Positions 46,739-55,983 of a stretch of 64,000 bases of DNA are shown here, piece by piece. The DNA is from a virus, in the IMG/VR virus record IMGVR_UViG_3300025435_000010, positions 1-64,000 of that record; one strand, given 5' to 3'. A program made the translations under genes and the position numbers. Every line of letters begins with the position of its first letter. Positions within the stretch are counted from its first letter, which is position 1. Below the pieces are notes generated by a model that searched no databases, was not told the DNA's origin, and saw only the letters and a program-made list of their open reading frames with translations.

Positions 46739-47028
46739 AGTTCTTCAATTCGTAATGTTTTATCATCAATAAAACGGTCATAGTAAGGTTTATCAACACG
46801 AAGTTCGTGATACTTTACGCCCCATTCATCTAATTGATTTTTTGTTAAATCATACCAGTTGATCTGTTTTCTACTACCTCGTGACGTCCAATAAACGATC
46901 GTATTACCTGCTGCATATAGTTTGTTTATTTTTTCTATATTTTCCTTTATAGGAATTGCGTCATGGTAATTTCGAGAAGCTGGCGAAGTGCATATCGTTT
47001 CATCAATATCTACGTAATATATTTTCAT
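46735..47028 (-). CDS. HAD-superfamily phosphatase
   Basis: 97 residues from Met at 47028 (MKIYYVDIDETIC). DVD-type motif I (Asp7, Asp9), VYWTSRGSRKQ (motif II) and RFIDDKTL (motif IV) make a small HAD enzyme of the capsule-biosynthesis type. Likely acts on a sugar or nucleotide phosphate in this pathway. Confidence 0.78.
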   Translation of the reverse strand: MKIYYVDIDETICTSPASRNYHDAIPIKENIEKINKLYAAGNTIVYWTSRGSRKQINWYDLTKNQLDEWGVKYHELRVDKPYYDRFIDDKTLRIEEL

Positions 47029-47042
47029 ACTTAACGTATAAA

Positions 47043-47771
47043 TTAAAAGTCTGTCTTGTAGAGATAGGCGGTAGGCGCAATCCAATCAGTACTCTTGAGT
47101 TCAAATTTTATATTCTTCTCTCTCAAGAATCTCTCGACACCGCAGCTTTCTGTAAACTTACCATACTCAAATTCATCAAAAATAACGACACCACCAGGTA
47201 ATATTCTATCCCAGAGATGTTTGAGTGCAAAATAGGTCGGTCTTTCTAAATCAACATCTATGTACAGCATAGAAATTCTAAAGCCAGGATTTTCCTCTAC
47301 ATAGCCTGGTATTGTCTGCTCCACATCACCCTGTACAAGCTCGTACCGATCTTTGCAAATACCAGCTCCATCGAGCCTCTTTATTACAGACTCGTACGTT
47401 AATTCATCGCTATTAACCCTATTATAAACGATGTTCATACACTCTTTATCGAGTTCACTGTCTTTATTAAGAATCTTGTTTGCATGAGCAGTGTCAAATA
47501 TATCAAACCCGATAATTTTCTTATTAGAATTAGGACAGAATACGTTAACAAATTTTGCAAATGTTGCGATGCCAGAGCCTTTGAAAACACCGATTTCAAC
47601 AATATCGCCAGGGAGATGTCTGGTATTAAGAAAGTGATTAAAGCGATGAAGCAGCTTACCTGTAAGTTTTATATCTTTCGAAAAGATAAAATCATTAAAT
47701 GCTGCGTAATGTTCATCTTTTGGATTGTTTATGGTGTTCTTATTTGTTATATCGTGTATATTGTAATTCAT
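47043..47771 (-). CDS. TylF-like SAM-dependent methyltransferase
   Basis: 242 residues. PGDIVEIGVFKGSGIATFAKF (SAM loop, about 55-75), LYIDVDLERPTYFAL and LPGGVVIFDEFEYGKF are TylF/macrocin O-methyltransferase motifs. Probably methylates a sugar in the glycan. A strong promoter (TTGACT-17-TATAAT) lies just upstream. Confidence 0.82.
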   Translation of the reverse strand: MNYNIHDITNKNTINNPKDEHYAAFNDFIFSKDIKLTGKLLHRFNHFLNTRHLPGDIVEIGVFKGSGIATFAKFVNVFCPNSNKKIIGFDIFDTAHANKILNKDSELDKECMNIVYNRVNSDELTYESVIKRLDGAGICKDRYELVQGDVEQTIPGYVEENPGFRISMLYIDVDLERPTYFALKHLWDRILPGGVVIFDEFEYGKFTESCGVERFLREKNIKFELKSTDWIAPTAYLYKTDF

Positions 47772-47788
47772 AAAACCGTTAAAATACT

Positions 47789-47817
47789 ATTATAAACTAC
47801 ACCATAACAGTAGTCAA
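47789..47817 (-). promoter_or_regulatory. strong internal promoter in glycosylation locus
   Basis: TTGACT, 17 bp, TATAAT on the minus strand, 17 bases before ATG 47771. It would express the methyltransferase, phosphatase, GDPD-like and nucleotidyltransferase genes as a separate unit. Confidence 0.75.
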
Positions 47818-47826
47818 GTCTACTTC

Positions 47827-48597
47827 TTAACGTTGTGTATTAAACTCTCTGGATGTATTCTTTAAAAAATTTTCGCAGATATACTGATATTCATCTCTCA
47901 GTTCGTTAGTAAAATTAGTTTCTTGTACGGGGAGATACTTTCCACCATGTGTGAGATGTAGGAATTGAAAGAACTTATGACAGCAGTAATATCCGCAGAC
48001 AAGCTGCTCAGTACCGTGTATCTTGTACATCGATAATTTACTACAGGTGTTTTGTATTGAAGATGTTTCTATCGAACGATATGTTTCACCACTATGAAGC
48101 CCCATAACGTTAAGTAACGTACTCACTTTCCATATAGATGGATTAACGTTGTAGATGTAGGTGCTTGGATCCTCGGCCTTATAGAGAGATGCGGTGCAAT
48201 CATCTGTTATACGGATATTATTTTCGTTATCTGATGTATAGTTAAGATTACTCTGTAAATCTATTCGATCAATAGAATTATTAACGGCTATAGAATGAAG
48301 ACAGTCCATAATGATAGCATCTTGTGACACTAAAATATCCATATCATGGAGAAGCAGCATGTAGTCGTCTTTTAATTCACTGAGTGCTAACAACCTACTT
48401 GCATACGGTAAACTGTCATCATAAAAAATTATTTGCGTGTAATTCGTGGATAAATTGTTTAAAATTTCACTCTCTATATTTTTATTAATAAGGAGAATTT
48501 TCCTCTCATATTCAGCTATGTAGCTAGTTTGTACGTTGAGAATATCAATGTATTCGGAATGAGAATACACAACAATAGGTAATATACTTTTATTCAT
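47827..48597 (-). CDS. glycosyltransferase-like protein
   Basis: 256 residues. MLLLHDMDILVSQDAI carries a DxD-like motif (HDMDIL) typical of GT-A enzymes that bind metal and nucleotide sugar. Family not identified. Overlaps the upstream gene by ATGA. Confidence 0.6.
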   Translation of the reverse strand: MNKSILPIVVYSHSEYIDILNVQTSYIAEYERKILLINKNIESEILNNLSTNYTQIIFYDDSLPYASRLLALSELKDDYMLLLHDMDILVSQDAIIMDCLHSIAVNNSIDRIDLQSNLNYTSDNENNIRITDDCTASLYKAEDPSTYIYNVNPSIWKVSTLLNVMGLHSGETYRSIETSSIQNTCSKLSMYKIHGTEQLVCGYYCCHKFFQFLHLTHGGKYLPVQETNFTNELRDEYQYICENFLKNTSREFNTQR

Positions 48598-50024
48598 TTT
48601 TTATAGAGCGATAATATGAAGAACATAATATAGTCGTAATAATTGTTATGACATATATTATATTTTTCAAGCAATTTTGTTCGCTGGTATTGTTTAAATG
48701 TAATACTATTAAATGTCGGCTCACACTCGTAATTTACTTCATAAGATATATTATGACGTGTAAATTCATTAAGCATTTCCGCTATGTTGTATTTTTTATT
48801 AATTAAAATAGATAACTGTAAATCGTCGTTTCCTTCGATAGATGAAAAACTAATTACTATATCTGATAATTCACGTTGAGGGTATATGTATTTTTCGTAA
48901 TCTTTTTTTCGCCCATCTATTTGCTTTTGTATTTGCTCTGGTGTATAGTTTCTCGACGCTGTATCTCTAGCTATCTTCCATCTTGTTTTTAATTCTATAT
49001 CAGTATCAATAAAGATCTTTAAATTGTATAATTCGTTGTTGTGATGATAAAGACTATGTAACCCGCAAACAATAACATTATCAGAATTATTAATTTGCTC
49101 GGTTTCAGTAAATTTACCATTCTTGTGATCATAGTTAACGTGATACACCTTCTTACCAACTTTAAGATCGAAGATGTCTTTGTTCATCTTCGCAATATAA
49201 TTCGCATCCGGGTTTAAATGAGTGTATTTTTTCCAATTTTCGTCACCACGTTCCCATTTATGATACCTATCACATTCAAGTGTAAAGGAATTAGAAAAAT
49301 ACTGTTTTAATATATTACTGAGAGTTGTTTTACCTGATCCAGAGTCACCACAAATAGCGAATACGTTGCATGAAGATAATATTACGTTGTATTCGATATT
49401 AAGTGATTTGTATTTTATTTTATTATCGTTTAAATGATGAAATAGTAATGTTTCTGATACATGGCCGTGTTGTGAAATGAGATCTTCAATCTTTGTAAAT
49501 ATATCAAAATACGAATCCATTACAGCTGATTGACCGTAAGCAAAAATATCGCATAAAACAGGATCGTTGGGATTTTCTAATCTCGATGTATCGATAACGC
49601 TTTCTTCTGGAATGTAAATTATATCTTCCTCAATTTTTGCGCTAAAGATGTCATTAGTTATGATGTTAAGATCAGGTCGATATTTTATAACGAGATCGTA
49701 TTTTTTATTATTAATATCTTCGTTTATTTTTTTTATTTTATTAAGCTTATAATATTTTTGCCAAGTATTGATGATATCATCTCTTACATCACCATATTTT
49801 ATAATATTGCTTTCCTTTAAAGTTGCAATAGGGGAGAGTATTTTTTCAATATTATCAATTGCATTGTCATATGAATTTAGATATCTATCATCTTGGTATT
49901 CATTTTCTGTTATATGCAAATATACATCTACATTTTCAAACGCATCAAGTATCTTCTCTTTAATGAGAGGTATATTGTCGCCGAAAGATCTAAAATAACC
50001 TGATATGAGAAGAGCGACGTTCAT
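48594..50024 (-). CDS. fusion of a glycosyltransferase-like domain and a uridine-kinase-like domain
   Basis: 476 residues. The N-terminal 205 residues (LLISGYFRSFGDNI; LVIKYRPDLNI) look like a sialyl/capsular-type glycan-modifying domain. The second part starts with P-loop GDSGSGKTT (226-234) and contains CDRYHKWERGD and SDIVISF, as in uridine kinase/phosphoribulokinase enzymes. Such a fusion is unusual. It may phosphorylate a sugar or nucleoside used by the first domain. Confidence 0.7.
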   Translation of the reverse strand: MNVALLISGYFRSFGDNIPLIKEKILDAFENVDVYLHITENEYQDDRYLNSYDNAIDNIEKILSPIATLKESNIIKYGDVRDDIINTWQKYYKLNKIKKINEDINNKKYDLVIKYRPDLNIITNDIFSAKIEEDIIYIPEESVIDTSRLENPNDPVLCDIFAYGQSAVMDSYFDIFTKIEDLISQHGHVSETLLFHHLNDNKIKYKSLNIEYNVILSSCNVFAICGDSGSGKTTLSNILKQYFSNSFTLECDRYHKWERGDENWKKYTHLNPDANYIAKMNKDIFDLKVGKKVYHVNYDHKNGKFTETEQINNSDNVIVCGLHSLYHHNNELYNLKIFIDTDIELKTRWKIARDTASRNYTPEQIQKQIDGRKKDYEKYIYPQRELSDIVISFSSIEGNDDLQLSILINKKYNIAEMLNEFTRHNISYEVNYECEPTFNSITFKQYQRTKLLEKYNICHNNYYDYIMFFILSLYKK

Positions 50025-50848
50025 ACGTTAGACTTCAAATGCTCTTCAACCATATGTAAGAAATGTGTAGGGTCGAAGCTCTTTTTAAAAAAGTTTTTAT
50101 TATTCATAAAATGAAATAAGTGTATATCTACAGTTGTAAGTGAAAGTAAATTGTTACATAGTGCGAAAATTTTTAATCCTCCGCCCTCTCCTATATGAAT
50201 ATTAAAGTTAGATTTTCTCAGTATATTGAGGTTTCTTGTTATTATTTCTTTACTATATAATTTTATAGTATCATCAACAGTCAAGTCAATAATGTTTGTT
50301 AGTCGACTGTTTATAATGTCTTCATATATACAAAAGGTATTATGTATTCTATATTCATGACAGTCAGAATAGTTCTTTTCGCCAATTAGAATGACTCTTG
50401 TGTTGTAGCGATGTAGTAAATCGATTAAATTGTTTTTAATATGTTCATTCCAAGGTGTACGTATATCACCGTCGTTTCCAGATATAACTTTTGTATTAAT
50501 TACAATATAGTTATTGTATAATGCTGCTTCGTCATTAAACGAGTCAACTATATCCATAGAGTGCGGAGCGACTTCAAGTGCTGCAGCGATGACATGTGGT
50601 AAAACGTGTGGTAGATCGTCTCCCGGTATAACTCTTACGTTATTCATACTTGCAATCGAGGTTAACAAGTAGTCTCGAAGCAATTCGTAGTATTCTTCAC
50701 TATATTCGTTTCTCAATTCTTTAATTAACTTATCATTAAACTGAATCTCGAAATCAACGTGCTTGTTATTAGCAAATATGGTAACATACTCCCAGAGCAA
50801 CGAAAGTCCGAAAAGTAATGATATTCTCACTGTTGGTCTTGTTGTCAT
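50021..50848 (-). CDS. hypothetical protein in glycosylation locus (GT-B-like layout)
   Basis: 275 residues. Rossmann-like alternation (YIVINTKVISG, TRVILIGEKNY, IHIGEGGGLKIFALCN) resembles the C-terminal half of GT-B enzymes such as heptosyltransferases. No diagnostic motif. ATGA overlaps on both sides. Confidence 0.55.
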   Translation of the reverse strand: MTTRPTVRISLLFGLSLLWEYVTIFANNKHVDFEIQFNDKLIKELRNEYSEEYYELLRDYLLTSIASMNNVRVIPGDDLPHVLPHVIAAALEVAPHSMDIVDSFNDEAALYNNYIVINTKVISGNDGDIRTPWNEHIKNNLIDLLHRYNTRVILIGEKNYSDCHEYRIHNTFCIYEDIINSRLTNIIDLTVDDTIKLYSKEIITRNLNILRKSNFNIHIGEGGGLKIFALCNNLLSLTTVDIHLFHFMNNKNFFKKSFDPTHFLHMVEEHLKSNV

Positions 50849-51648
50849 ATCAATATGTGCCAGTTAGAAGGCTGTTGAGGCTCGATGTTTTGTATACGTC
50901 TATCACGTAAACAACCACCGCTTCTATGATCAGGTAAAAATGGATGTAGATAAATTGAACGGTTCTCTAGTAGACCGGTTCTACAATCTAATAGATAACA
51001 AAGCGAGCACCATACAGAGTCTATTACATGTATATCTCCTGTCGAGTGTTCTATGACCTTTATCATCTCTAGCATATTAGGTGTGCTCAAGTTAAGATTT
51101 ATATAGGGTGTATTATTTTGCTTATTGAAAGTAATCTCCCTATGAGAGATACCAGGTGTCGGGTTGTCGTGATATACTGCGTAGTTTGACCCGTGCTTTG
51201 TAACAAATTCGTCATATATTTTTTGCTCGTGTACATCATCTCTCTTAAAATCAAAGCAGTCTATTCGGGTATTGTAAGGTATATCGTATGCTGTATAAAA
51301 AAGCTCTATAAAATGGTCACGGCAAGGGTCATATAATTTACCGAAAGCTTCTCTGTAAGGGTCACTGGGAGGACGATAGTAATCGAGGTGACCATGAAAA
51401 AGAAAATCATACTCGCTAGATGAAAAGGATTTAAGTATGTTTTCAAAATTATGTGTCAATTCACTTAAACTATAAAACACACCTTTCACCCCTTGCTTAT
51501 CAGCGACGTAATAATCAAAAAGATCCTTTGAATCTGTTCTCATTATCACAGTCATGTCACTGTATCGAGGTAAGTAAAAATTAATTAAGGGTAGACAGTT
51601 CATTATATCTGTCATTCCTTGATGGAAATATAGTAACCCTTTTTTCAT
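50845..51648 (-). CDS. GT9/heptosyltransferase-like protein
   Basis: 267 residues. KGLLYFHQGMTDIMNCLPLI at the N-terminus and IHVIDSVWCSLCYLLDC near residue 210 are in the positions of the GDxI and DS-W/P-sugar-binding segments of GT-B heptosyl-type enzymes. Assigned by layout. Confidence 0.55.
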   Translation of the reverse strand: MKKGLLYFHQGMTDIMNCLPLINFYLPRYSDMTVIMRTDSKDLFDYYVADKQGVKGVFYSLSELTHNFENILKSFSSSEYDFLFHGHLDYYRPPSDPYREAFGKLYDPCRDHFIELFYTAYDIPYNTRIDCFDFKRDDVHEQKIYDEFVTKHGSNYAVYHDNPTPGISHREITFNKQNNTPYINLNLSTPNMLEMIKVIEHSTGDIHVIDSVWCSLCYLLDCRTGLLENRSIYLHPFLPDHRSGGCLRDRRIQNIEPQQPSNWHILI

Positions 51649-51653
51649 TTTCG

Positions 51654-52877
51654 TTATTTAAATCGGTTCAAGTTAATTTTCCAGGCACTGTTCAAACCGT
51701 TATCGATTAAAACGCATTCGCTTTTGTTAAAGTTTTTAGTAGTAAATCCCATTTCACTATTCCATCCCGCTACACTTTTATCGGAATATGATACATCAAT
51801 AGTATCATCATACGTCTCAACTATTTCGCCAATTATACCTTCCGATGGTACTTTAACGCGTATATATTTTTTCCAAGGCGATGCTTCAACGTGTTCCGTT
51901 TTTGTAAAAAACGTGACATTTTTATTAAAAAAGCTATATTCAAATCGCTTATTAATATCGAGAAATGTTGGCGATACTATTACCGTTATCGGAGTGTCAT
52001 TTTGCGCAAATAATACATTGCACATCCCACCGCCGATGGCACCGGTAATTTGTTTTGCATTGTAGAACAATAGTATCTTCTCTTTTGTTGTGAGAGTTTC
52101 GGTAAAAACTTCTTTATATCCAGATGCTATTAGCTTGTCAACAAGACAATCTTCATTAACTAAAAGTCTACGTGTTGTGTAATTCGTCCCTATGTTCTCT
52201 AGGTTATTATGCTTCCACGTCCTCCTGGATATGTATATCTGCTCTGGTGTGCTTGTAACTGAACTCGATGAAACAACGGTCTCAACTATATTACGGTAAA
52301 AGTCGTATATTTCTTTTCTCGGCGGTAAGTTAGAATCGATATCATGGGTAAAGGAGTTTGAAATATATACGTCGCGATAAAGTACATCCTCACGTGTAAG
52401 AATAATATCCTTATCAACATCGATTCCTGCAATTTGCAGGAATTCCTTTACAAAAGTATAAAAATCGTGCTTAACAGCGTTAGGATAATTCATTAGTAAT
52501 TTTAAATTACTAATACGTTTTTTAAGGTAAAAAAAGGAAAGTAAAATAGGTAGAGTGTCGTATATAAAATGATAATAATTATCCGTATTGTAAACAAAGA
52601 AAAATACCGGTGTATCTTCTATCGTACTATATGAACTAGAAAAAATTTGATCATACTCACTGACTATATCTTCGTTCTTAAGAGACATTGCTCTTTCTTT
52701 CAATGGGGTATAGAGCTGTTTATCCTTTATACTATACAAAAGGAGATTCGGATAAACAAGAGATTTACCAACAATGACACTGTCATCTAAATGATAGATG
52801 TTAATTATGCGCCCGTTTTCATCTACAGGTAAAAACGTCTCCTTATCTTGAATGAGATTAAAATCGTTTATTTTCAT
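51654..52877 (-). CDS. GT61-family glycosyltransferase
   Basis: 407 residues. YHFIYDTLPILLSF (about 102-115), YISRRTWKHNN and ITGAIGGGMCNVLFA (about 275-289) are GT61 (DUF563) signatures. Transfers a sugar from a nucleotide donor; acceptor unknown. A C-terminal 80-residue beta-rich extension follows. Confidence 0.78.
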   Translation of the reverse strand: MKINDFNLIQDKETFLPVDENGRIINIYHLDDSVIVGKSLVYPNLLLYSIKDKQLYTPLKERAMSLKNEDIVSEYDQIFSSSYSTIEDTPVFFFVYNTDNYYHFIYDTLPILLSFFYLKKRISNLKLLMNYPNAVKHDFYTFVKEFLQIAGIDVDKDIILTREDVLYRDVYISNSFTHDIDSNLPPRKEIYDFYRNIVETVVSSSSVTSTPEQIYISRRTWKHNNLENIGTNYTTRRLLVNEDCLVDKLIASGYKEVFTETLTTKEKILLFYNAKQITGAIGGGMCNVLFAQNDTPITVIVSPTFLDINKRFEYSFFNKNVTFFTKTEHVEASPWKKYIRVKVPSEGIIGEIVETYDDTIDVSYSDKSVAGWNSEMGFTTKNFNKSECVLIDNGLNSAWKINLNRFK

Positions 52878-53692
52878 ATACTAGTGATCCAAGATACATG
52901 CACGTCGTTATGTCTGAGAAACTGATACACGCCTCTCGCGTGACCTCTTAATAAAACAGCCCACATACCGCAATTACCTGAGTGTGTGACTATATATTTA
53001 GCCTTTGAGAGACAATATGTCATACCAAGCATCCGTATACCAAATTTCGGTCTATCTGTCTTATCAATTACATGATGCATAACGAGACCTTGATTTCGAT
53101 TTATTAAAGGCATTTCTCGTACTGCAAAACTGTTTGTAAATGTTGCACAAAAAGCTTCTTTAAATTCTAATTCGTCTGTCTGTACTAAAAATTGTATGGA
53201 AGGGTTTTGCGATTGTATTTCGCTACATTTTTCAAAAAAATCATTATATGAAGCAATGCCCGTCTCTGTACATTTATCATTACCTCTATAAAATACAGCA
53301 GCGGTGTTATTATAGTCGATATCATATTTTTGCTCAATTTTATTTACAAATTCTTCTACCACATCGCCTATAGTAAAGTATTGCTTTATAAAAGCATTTA
53401 TATTATTAAAATCGAGATCCTTGTAGGGTGCAAATTGATAATCATGATGAAAATCTATCGGCGGTACCGGTAGCATTACCTCGCCTTGCTGCATAGCTTC
53501 TTTAAAGAAGAGGTTATTTACATCTTCATTAAGATCTAATGGATCGATCTTGTAATTATAAAATTGTTTCGAGGCGTCAATCTTTACAGGTAATTGCTTA
53601 TACCGGTTATAATACTGAATTATATCAAATAGCTTGACCGAGCAGCAAGAAAAAAAACCAGCATTATGATCTACTACAAGAGTATCTGTCAT
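52874..53692 (-). CDS. fucosyltransferase-like protein (NodZ/FUT8-type layout)
   Basis: 272 residues. AAVFYRGNDKCTETG (about 132-146) recalls the R-x-x-D-K donor-binding motif of GT23-type enzymes, and YIVTHSGNCGMWAVLLRG near the C-terminus matches their T-S-x-N-x-S region. Linked by ATGA overlaps. Confidence 0.62.
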   Translation of the reverse strand: MTDTLVVDHNAGFFSCCSVKLFDIIQYYNRYKQLPVKIDASKQFYNYKIDPLDLNEDVNNLFFKEAMQQGEVMLPVPPIDFHHDYQFAPYKDLDFNNINAFIKQYFTIGDVVEEFVNKIEQKYDIDYNNTAAVFYRGNDKCTETGIASYNDFFEKCSEIQSQNPSIQFLVQTDELEFKEAFCATFTNSFAVREMPLINRNQGLVMHHVIDKTDRPKFGIRMLGMTYCLSKAKYIVTHSGNCGMWAVLLRGHARGVYQFLRHNDVHVSWITSI

Positions 53693-54555
53693 ACATCAAT
53701 TGTATTAAAATATCTTGCAACCGCCACATAAAAGTTATATTTTGTCAAAAGTAATTTTTTATTATTTGTCTGTAGGGCTGATTTGCTCTGTAAGAATTGT
53801 TTAAGTTCATCGACATTATCTAATGTCGTAAGCTGATAGACATTATCAAAGAAGCGAGACACATCAGGGCATCCATAATAGATAGGTGTCGTGTCTGTTA
53901 AGATACAGTCAGTGAGTTTTTCTGAGAAGTAATCCGATTCAACAGAATTTTCAATAGCTATAGAAAATTCATAATCTAACAATCCATCCTTTTTATTAAT
54001 TAATGTACCCTTAATGCGTTCATCATTAATACCACTCTTCTCCCATTCATTACCGTAGATATCTATATCTAAATCTGTATCGAGTATCTGTTTTACAAAA
54101 TTAACTCGTTTTGAGTATATAGCCTGTGGATAAGAATCAACACTATTATAGGAAGTTATAATGCTACACTTTTTTGTTTTTGTAAAACTATTATTAATAT
54201 AATAATCTAAATTTTCACCGTTATAATAATCGAAGTGAGGAGCTAGTAGCCCGGGATAATATATATATTGCGGGTTATCGTGCTTTACATGGTGAATAAT
54301 ATGTTGACAACGAGCTTGTAAGTATTGCTCAAAATAACAAGCCCAGGTTGGTTCAAGCATTACCCCTAGTGTCTTTTCACGAGGAAAATCAAGATGTTTT
54401 TGCGAAAAATTTACAACAACAAGAAAATCAAAATTATCTTCAATAGTAAATTGAAAGTCTTTATTTTGATTTTCACTTGTAATAAAGACTCTACTAAATC
54501 GCTCAAAAATTTGCTCGTCTGTGCACCAGTTACAGGTTAGTCTTATCTTTTTCAT
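53689..54555 (-). CDS. GT10 alpha-1,3-fucosyltransferase-like protein
   Basis: 288 residues. IAIENSVESDYFSEKL (199-214) and TPIYYGCPDVSRFF are the GT10 fucosyltransferase motif (FENS..DY.TEKL...PV.YG). This indicates GDP-fucose or a related donor. Confidence 0.82.
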   Translation of the reverse strand: MKKIRLTCNWCTDEQIFERFSRVFITSENQNKDFQFTIEDNFDFLVVVNFSQKHLDFPREKTLGVMLEPTWACYFEQYLQARCQHIIHHVKHDNPQYIYYPGLLAPHFDYYNGENLDYYINNSFTKTKKCSIITSYNSVDSYPQAIYSKRVNFVKQILDTDLDIDIYGNEWEKSGINDERIKGTLINKKDGLLDYEFSIAIENSVESDYFSEKLTDCILTDTTPIYYGCPDVSRFFDNVYQLTTLDNVDELKQFLQSKSALQTNNKKLLLTKYNFYVAVARYFNTIDV

Positions 54556-55390
54556 TTATAAAAGGACTCCATGTAGTAATATACTGCTCAAGTTCGGATT
54601 TATTCATTTTATCTACCTTGTCAGCTTCAATAAAATTATGGTTGTAATAAGGGTGATTATTTCTTACAGCATTCTGGTGAAAGAGATGAAAACAAATCGA
54701 ATAGTCTTTTGTATCTCTATAATCTTTTAATTCAAGTTTGAGAATTCTGTTAATAATTTCGTTGTCTTCAGCTCCCCAAGCAATAAAATTTGGATTATAT
54801 CCGCCTATTTTATAGAAGAGCTCACGATTAAACATAGCAATACCACCGACACTTGTATGTCTTGTAGGTGTACATCTTACCCCGAAATAATCATCACCGT
54901 AGCCGAGTTCAAGTTTTTCAAGTGGTGGTAATTCTTCAAGAAGTGAATTATAGTTATATACTGCATCAATAAATTTTTGATGTAATTGATATGAGGTATC
55001 GATGAAGAAGCCGTTATACGGGAACGCAATTACACAATCTTTCTGCGTTATAAGCGCATTATAACACTCGTCAATAGATTCCTTTGGTACAATTGCATCT
55101 GTATCAATTTGTATCAATACATCTGTTGTAGCAAATTTTGCGGCTGTATTGAGCCCCCAAGGCTTACGGTAGTAACTATTATTTGATATAAAATAAAAAC
55201 TTGTATTCTTTGGCCACTTTATATTATTAAGTTTTAGACAATGTACCACGTCATCTTCAACAATAATAAATTTAGCACCTATATACAAATTACTATAGTA
55301 ATTGAGAATTGTTTGGAGATTACGTACACGATCATCACTATCGTAACGAAAATGCATTATGAATGTAATGTTTGTATTAATATCGTTCAT
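54530..55390 (-). CDS. GT-A galactosyltransferase-like protein (Glyco_transf_7C-type)
   Basis: 286 residues. VLIQIDTDAIVP (DxD, about 91-102) and VGGIAMFNRELFYKIGGY followed by WGAEDNEIINR (about 193-225) are typical of GT7/GT27-type catalytic domains. Overlaps the GT10 gene by 26 bases. Confidence 0.82.
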   Translation of the reverse strand: MNDINTNITFIMHFRYDSDDRVRNLQTILNYYSNLYIGAKFIIVEDDVVHCLKLNNIKWPKNTSFYFISNNSYYRKPWGLNTAAKFATTDVLIQIDTDAIVPKESIDECYNALITQKDCVIAFPYNGFFIDTSYQLHQKFIDAVYNYNSLLEELPPLEKLELGYGDDYFGVRCTPTRHTSVGGIAMFNRELFYKIGGYNPNFIAWGAEDNEIINRILKLELKDYRDTKDYSICFHLFHQNAVRNNHPYYNHNFIEADKVDKMNKSELEQYITTWSPFINEKDKTNL

Positions 55391-55983
55391 TTTATTATAA
55401 CTCCAATACCTTTCTCTTGATTTTGTTCAAATAAAAATTCTTTATACTCAGCAAACTCGCCTTGTTGCTTAATTTCTTGCCATAAATCATGTACCCCGCC
55501 TTCCTCATTTTTGCCAATATCATGAAAAGCAACAATACCACCCTTACGAACAAGTGAGCCATACATTTCGTAATCTCTCTTTACACCATGATAAGTATGG
55601 TCACCATCGATAAAAAGAAAATCAATTTGTTCATTCTTAAATATATCTTTTGCTTTATCAAAGGTAGATTGTTTTTGTGAAGCATCAGGAATTAGATATA
55701 ATTTTGTTTTTTTTGCTTTTGCCCAAGCCGGCCAAGCATTTTTATAATTATCTTCCTGCTTAGCTACACGCCAATCATGAGGCCCTACGAAATTACGTAC
55801 TGGTAAATCGATTGATAAAACCGTAGAGCCTTCTTGACTATAATGAATAAAGTGTTGCAATGTCCATCCATATAGAGATCCAATCTCTATAATTTTAGAT
55901 GGGTTGAGGTTTTTATACTCATTAAGTAAACCTTCAAATTCTTGAAAATTTTGACTGTTAAGTTCATTTTCTGCTATAATCAT
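55387..55983 (-). CDS. class I SAM methyltransferase (Methyltransf_24/CmcI-like)
   Basis: 198 residues. IIEIGSLYGWTLQHFI is the SAM loop; IDFLFIDGDHTYHGVKRDYE and GGIVAFHDIG are conserved in this family. A second methyltransferase of the locus. Confidence 0.78.
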   Translation of the reverse strand: MIIAENELNSQNFQEFEGLLNEYKNLNPSKIIEIGSLYGWTLQHFIHYSQEGSTVLSIDLPVRNFVGPHDWRVAKQEDNYKNAWPAWAKAKKTKLYLIPDASQKQSTFDKAKDIFKNEQIDFLFIDGDHTYHGVKRDYEMYGSLVRKGGIVAFHDIGKNEEGGVHDLWQEIKQQGEFAEYKEFLFEQNQEKGIGVIIK

